Below, piece after piece: positions 58,099 to 64,000 of a stretch of 64,000 nt of DNA. Within the stretch, counting starts at the first letter, position 1, and each line of letters begins with the position of its first letter. Made by a program: the position numbers and the translations under genes. The notes beneath the pieces are model-generated. The model saw only the letters and a list, made by a program, of their open reading frames with translations, was not told the DNA's origin and ran no database searches. The DNA lies in contig CM077643.1 in the NCBI GenBank assembly GCA_039707465.1, forward strand, positions 334,458,919 to 334,522,918, given 5' to 3'. The stretch is from Rhabdophis nuchalis (taxonomy: Eukaryota; Chordata; Lepidosauria; Squamata; Natricidae).

Positions 58099-60830
58099 CT
58101 GCAGTGGAAAAACAGCCTTATCTTCATGGAGGGCTGTTCCTTTCAGTCAGAGCAGAAATTGTATGCATGCATGAACAATTTCTTGATAAATTAGGCTGCA
58201 GATGCAATAATGTTATAATATCTTCCAAGAAATGCAGGCCGTATGTCGGTTAGCCATTGAAACAATGTTATGTTTGGAAGGAAAACCTTGCTCTTCTTAT
58301 CCAGGTTTGTTCCCCTTTTAAAATTTTTTGAATCTTCGATCAGACGAAGCACATTCTGTACCAACAGTGGATACACAGCTGAGGCTTCCAGTTAAAATTT
58401 AATCTCCCACTCTTTGTCATATACATGTAGCTGTTAGCCCAAGACATTCCAGAGGCATGTTTTGGTAACGTGCTCTCGATCTTGCTAATTCTCTGAAGAC
58501 GTTTTCTTCGTGTCGCTGAGTTGTAAATCCAAACGTAGTAGATGCAGTTATATTGCCCTGTTTATATTTTTATCCAGAAGGAACAAAGTTAGTTGTTTTG
58601 CGACAAGGATAGGAGTATTATACACCTGCATTCAGAGCATCTGACAAATAATCCCAAGGCATTCTTCAGAGCATTGCATAACTTAGCAGCCAGTCAGATC
58701 TGAGGAGTGGAATGTCAGTGGCTTCAGTTGCATACGGTAGTGAGTGGTGACATTGATTAAACATGCAGTTGGCACTTGCTGAATAAAGAACAGCTACAAG
58801 TCCCCCTTGCAGACAATGAGTTGCATAACAATGCACGATGGTTGTGCTGTTTCATTGTCAGGCTAGGCACATTTTAATCCAGCAACACTTGTAAAAGTGT
58901 GCTGTGTAGAAGGAAGCCAAATTGACAAAGTACTATGCTACAAATAACAACCTTAAGGCATTTGAGCCGCAACAGGGTTTTCGGTCCTTTTGCTTTTGAG
59001 TTCTTTTTCATTTCAACAGCTTTTGGTAGACTGTTGATTCAAAATGGAACTGTCGTTTTGAAATCTATTCATTCCCCTCCTGTTCTCTCTTTGAAGAATA
59101 CAGGTCAGTGTGAAAATAACTCGATGTACAAAAGAAATGTTCCCAGCCTTTTGTCATAGGAAGTAATTATCTGATATTCTGAGCAGGAATTACAGAGCTG
59201 TGCTAATGCAATTTAGTGTATTAAGGTGTATGTAATACCTTTTTCAGATAAAAACAGAATGAATACTTTCTGTTTATAATTCATTATTATATATATTTCA
59301 TTATTAAGAAATTGGTAGACAATGATTTTGAATGAAAACAGTTTTTGCTTGCATGTTTGCATCCTTTATCCATAGTAAAAAATTCTTTCTGTGAATGTCT
59401 TTTCACTAAATTTGTTTCCGGTAAATTGTAGTATTTTTATGGTATTTTTTAAAACTTTAAAAACCTCAGAGATGTATTTAGCATAAAAGCAGAGCATATT
59501 ACAACATAAAGCCTGATTTGCAAGATGGTCTCTATGCTTTGAAATAATTTTGGAATTAGTATGTACTAATTGTAGGGCTGTTTTGAAGAAAAGTTTTTGA
59601 TTGACAAATTGCTTTGATTATTACATAGCTTCGCGTAGAATATTTTCCAATCTGAAGACATCTGGGGGAGTGTGGTGACAAATATATTTATTGTTCACAT
59701 AATTTTATATTATTTCAAAAATTCTATTATTTTCAACAAAAGTTGTGTATTTTTAGATTAAGTTCTGCTACTGACTCCACAAGTTGATTTCTGACTGATT
59801 CTTGTTGATCTCTCACTGATTCTTAACTGACAAGATACAATGTCAACAACTGGTATATGTGTGGTGTGTTTTTTAGAAATAATATTTTGCTACTCATTTG
59901 AAAATATTATTTTACAATAATCCAATAAAATTATATACTGTAATAAAGTATCTACAGTAGATCTGAATACTTCTATTTTCAGTCCATTAGTCTTCCTACA
60001 TATAGATTACTGTTTTCTATTTTTCTTACCACTTTTTGATTATTTTTACCTATTATAGTTTGAATGCTTTGCATTTTGAAACACTGTAATTTTTTATATA
60101 TGCAAGAAATATTAAAATCAACAGGAGCTTTTAGTATCTTCTATGGAACTACACAAAGTTCTTGATGCTACAGTATAAGAAACTTCATTAGTGCTGTGTG
60201 TGGTCTTAAAATTTCTGCATTATAAATATAACTTGAGGGCATTCAACTCTCTATTCCACTATGTTATTTATATAAAATATAAATATTTTTTTTCCATATT
60301 GTGAAAGGAATCCTTACATTTTCAAAAGGAGCAATCCTACAAGTGGTTATTATGGTTTTGTTTTTATGGAACATATACCACCAAGAAAGAAACATTCATT
60401 GTCATTAGAGGGTAATTTATAATAAGAAAGGCATATTGCCTTCCAATGGTTTTGAGATACTTTAATCAGTGCATTTAAGGCATTTTCTGAAGGAATTTTA
60501 CGTTATCCTAAATTATTTTGATTTTTACATTCACCAGCTTTGTTTCCACAGGGTGTTTTAACATAGGGATATTAATCAATTTGTTCTACGTTTATAATAG
60601 AAATATAAAAATAATTCACAAGCATTTGAATTATATTTTAATCCAAGTGCTTTAAAGGATTAAAATTGGCTACATAAAATAATCTATTGGAATTCAGCGT
60701 TGTGTTGGTAGTAGTATTCCAAAACTTATATCTAGTTCAAAGAAAAGGGGAAACAGAATTTGGATTTAAATCAATTGTATTAATTAAAGCACTAACCTAA
60801 CAAAATGTAATTGCAAAATGTAGGTAGTAT
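58099..60830. other. Transposon-poor stretch upstream of the microprotein gene
   Basis: No recognised repeat or convincing exon. It includes a 61-codon minus-strand open frame (58376-58191, MYPLLVQNVLRLIEDSKNFK...) of unknown status that could be a leader ORF or chance. The promoter of the microprotein gene should lie here or beyond, but no motif is clear. Confidence 0.4.
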
Positions 60831-60848
60831 GGTTCGATAAGTCTTCTT

Positions 60849-62818
60849 CTTTTTTTATATTGAAAAAGTTTTATTGGTTTTTACAATTTTCCAAAGGGGT
60901 AGGGAATACAGAAACATTTTAAGAACTTTCGCGTCGGAATCATTGGCCCTTCCAAGGCTTCATAATAAAATATTTAAAAAAAACGTTTTTCCAAAAAATA
61001 CTACAAGGTGAAAATAAGTACATATTTCCTAAATTCTCAATTCTATGCTAGCAGTCGTGTGTAAACATCCAGATATAAAGGTTATAGAATATTAATAATA
61101 ATAAAAAAAAGCAAAGTTATTTTTTCGATCTAAGTCTCTTGGCAATTGTATCTTCTTTTTCTCCTCCCTGGCCCCCAGCGGGCGGGGCCGTGACCCCCTC
61201 CGTCCCCCCTGGATCTTCCCCCAGGATAGAGGAATGTTTTTTAAGAAAGGCTTCCACCTCAGCAACTGTTTTAATCCTTACTCTTCCTTCATCCCAGAAC
61301 ACCAGCATCCCTTCTGGCATCGCCCACTTAAACCAGGTCCCGTGGTCAAACAATTTTTTAGATAAGAAGGAATACTTCCTTCTCATCTCTCTAATCTTTT
61401 TTGGGACCTGCTTCAAGATGACGACTTCCTTTTGTTGGTAAATTAACGCCCCCCCCTCTCTGCGCCCTCAAAATTCCCTCTCTGGTTGATCTTCTAACAA
61501 ATTTAATATGTATCTCTCTGGGTACTTCATTTATCCTGGCATATGTCAAATTTATTCTGTAGACTAGGTCAATGTCCCCCCTGATCTCATCTTTAGGTTT
61601 ATGTAAATAGTCTGCTAAAATTGTACTCATGAGATCAGGAAGGCATTCACCAGGTTCTTCAGAAATATTCTGAAATCTTAAAAAATATGACATCCTTTCA
61701 AAATCCATCCTAGACATATGACCAGACAAATCTGCAATTTCAGTGTTGGCATTTTTAAGTTCTCCCTTTGCCCCAGCCAGCCCCCCTTCCAGCTCCTCCG
61801 TCTTCTGTGTGTTCTCCAGCACTTGCTTCCGTGTTTCCAGAAGATCCTTCTTGAAACTATTATTATCTTCTCGCAAAGCTTTAATTTCATGCACCAGAGC
61901 TTGTAACACTGATTCCAAAGATGACATTCTTTGTTCCAATCCTGCCAGTTCTGATTTAGATGCCATGGTAAGCTGTTAAAGTCAGTGCCACTAAGATGGC
62001 GTTTTTTGGGTGGGGCCGTTGAAGCAAATCAGGAGAAAAACAGTTCAAATGGATGTAAAAAGTTCAGGACCCAGCAGAGAAACACTGTTCACAGTCAATA
62101 ATTATAGCAAAGAAGGCACTCCAGAGAAGGAATCAATTAATCCAAAAACGTCTTCATTAGTATAGAGAGAGTCTCCAGTTCACAAGAGATGTTGGTAATT
62201 TTTCAAAAATAAAAATAATCATTCAGGAACAAAGGGAACCATCCTCCACCGCCCAGTCTGAGAGCCAGCCGGAACAAAAGAAACAATTGTATCAAGCCAG
62301 CCAGACTTAGTTACATTGTAAAAAGAAACAAGCCGCAAATCACTTTCACTTAGTTAAAGCCGTCCGGATACAAAACTTCCGCTCCCTCGCAACTGGGAGC
62401 CATTTCTAAACGCCGCTTTAAATCCGAGGGGGGGTTTAACAAACAAACACCCCCCTCTACGTCTTTCAGTCCAGGCTGCCAGCACAAATAATGTTACAAA
62501 TCACTCACTCTTCACCTCGCCGCCAAAGCCCCGGGGGAGCCTTCCAACCCGACACTCAGCTCTTTTTAAATCCGCTGTGCGTTACCATCCTCCATTGGCG
62601 AAGGGAAACCCCCCCGCGGCATGCCTTCTCTTATCTAGGCCGAAGACAAGGGCCGTTTTCCCGCCGCCGCAGGGAAAAACAAACCCAGGCGAGCCAGCCC
62701 TACGGGAGGCCCCCAAAAGGGGGTGCCTCGCCCCCGTGGGGGGGGGGCAGAAAAAAGGACAAAGCGGCGACCGAGTCAGAGACTCGCCCGTCGCCGCTGG
62801 AAGGCGGAACCGGAAGTC
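60849..62818 (-). mobile_element. ORF1-only L1 derivative (HAL1-like), copy 2
   Basis: Same structure and length as copy 1 (44575-46541): GC-rich 5' UTR (right end ccgctggaaggcggaaccgg), ORF1, a 3' UTR of about 260 bp, and the end ctttttcaatataaaaaaag. It is flanked by GATAAGTCTTCTT (60836-60848, 62819-62831), up to 15 bp counting two ambiguous bases. The whole element aligns to copy 1, so both are full-length members of one family. Confidence 0.88.
61117..61966 (-). pseudogene. ORF1 of HAL1-like copy 2, frameshifted
   Basis: The first part (61966 down to about 61441) reads like copy 1 (QRMSSLESVLQALVHEIKAL, MSYFLRFQNISEEPGECLPD). The frame breaks at a C-run (gcccccccctctctgcgccc) where copy 1 reads RGGPLIYQQKE. 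It resumes at 61416-61117 (MKQVPKKIREMRRKYSFLSK to KRLRSKK). A one- or two-base length change in the run explains it. Confidence 0.85.
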
Positions 62819-62831
62819 GATAAGTCTTCTT

Positions 62832-63569
62832 AAAGTTCCATCTATTAGAGTTTTTAAAAATCATCTATTGTATTAGAATCCCTTTTAAAAATACTACTAC
62901 TTGTGAAATTTTAAATAAAACATAATTTTTCTTACACTTTTCTCCTCACTTTAAATCTCAGCAGCCGCACATCATAATTTGAATAGGATTAGAATTAGTT
63001 GGCCATTTTCCAGAAAGAGTGATTTAGATGAATTTGAAGAGCAATATTAAATAAATAGTGGTAGTAAAAAAGGAATCAATAAAGAAATGATTATAGACAG
63101 AACATGAATGTAAATAACAATTCAAAGGAGTCCAATACTTGACAGAATTTCATATTCTAAGAATTTAATTTCATTTTTTTTACTTTTGCTCATTTTTGTA
63201 ATGACGTGTCCAGTTATAACCAATGTGTCAAAGTGGGATGATATTTAATGAAATCTCAGAAACTAGAATCATTGAGAGGTGCTTTATATTTTTTTCTTTT
63301 GAAATGTCAGAAGGAGAAATAATTATGTAGAATATAGTGGGTCAAAAGATATGTGCAAATATATTTACATTTTTATTATAACTACATTGAACTACTAAGA
63401 AAAGCAACTAATATCTTAGACAACCTTGATTTTGTCTTAAGCTAGTTGACTTTCTTCCCCAAAGAGTGAAATTAAATCATTTTTTCTATTAGATAATTAA
63501 AATAAAGTAGAAGTAACTTATTTAATCTTTTTTTACCTGTGTGGATAAAAATCTGTTTTCATAGTGGAG
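62832..63569 (+). other. BIRC6 intron segment
   Basis: No gene or recognised element. Confidence 0.5.
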
Positions 63570-63758
63570 CAGGGGTCCCCAACCGCCGGTCCAGGGCCCG
63601 GCATCAATCTATGGCATGGCAGTAACCCAATCTGCATAAGCAAGCAAAGCCCCATCTGCAGGATGCAGGCAGCATGCAAAATTGTACCCCCTTCAGTCTG
63701 TTGAAAAACTCTTCTCTACAGAGCTAGTCCCTGGTTACCAAAAGGTTGGGAGCCACTA
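63570..63758. mobile_element. hAT-type MITE, second copy of the 10357 family
   Basis: It starts CAGGGGTCCCCAACCGCCGG and ends caaaaggttgggagccacta (eroded end). The flanks TAGTGGAG (63562-63569) and TTGTGGAG (63759-63766) agree at 7 of 8, consistent with an older 8-bp duplication. Confidence 0.8.
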
Positions 63759-63766
63759 TTGTGGAG

Positions 63767-64000
63767 AATAAAAGAGAGATTTTGAATATAATTGATCCCG
63801 TTTGTTGGGAGATTCTGCAAAATTTAGGAGAATCGTTCAGACATAATGCATATCAACTGCAGGAATCAAAATTTGGTAAATATAGTTAGGATTCATCTAT
63901 CTCATTAAGACATACAATAGTTTATGTAGTTTTGACTTAGTATACTGTTTAAACTTGATGAATTATGATTTATTCAATAATCCATAACTAAGCTTGATGT
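63767..64000 (+). other. BIRC6 intron, window end
   Basis: Nothing recognised; the intron begun at 40412 is still open here. Confidence 0.6.

Noticed and set aside
58935..59159. 74-codon plus-strand frame
   Set aside because: No relative recognised and no splice or promoter context; likely chance.

Overview
This is a eukaryotic, almost certainly squamate-reptile (lizard or snake), genomic window. Three things point there. First, sixteen consecutive coding exons of the vertebrate giant gene BIRC6 lie on the + strand. Second, there is a Sauria-type tRNA/BovB-tailed SINE, a family restricted to squamates. Third, the window mixes CR1 LINEs with microsatellite tails, an L1 with both ORFs open, and many non-autonomous DNA transposons. 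Nothing prokaryotic is present; there are no operons and no CRISPR array.

Region 743-40411 holds BIRC6 exons. I delimited each one by AG/GT splice sites. The sixteen exons total 3651 nt, all intron phases agree from one exon to the next, and they encode about 1217 residues of the C-terminal half of the protein (I estimate roughly residues 3150-4380 of about 4860). The BIR and UBC domains are not here; the UBC part should lie downstream of the window. Introns carry most of the transposons: an L1 with intact ORF1 and ORF2 (4465-10270), four CR1 copies or fragments on the + strand or decayed on the - strand, SINEs, and several MITE families.

Region 40412-64000 is one unfinished BIRC6 intron of at least 23.6 kb. 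It contains a 5'-truncated CR1, nested MITEs, two full-length copies of an ORF1-only L1 derivative (HAL1-like, 44575-46541 and about 60849-62818), and a third L1-like element of 2.7 kb with a single 163-codon ORF (51057-53758). Between 54.9 and 60.8 kb there is a conspicuously transposon-poor island. Inside that island, on the - strand, a two-exon gene (58083-58048 joined to 57179-56988) encodes a 75-residue tail-anchored membrane microprotein. Its last 30 residues closely resemble the TUNAR/BNLN microprotein as I remember it. This is the most interesting object in the window.

How the parts relate: BIRC6 is the only large host gene. The microprotein gene is nested antisense in its intron. The L1 encodes the kind of machinery (endonuclease/reverse transcriptase) that could mobilise the ORF1-only elements. 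The DNA-transposon fragments are non-autonomous and rely on transposases not encoded here.
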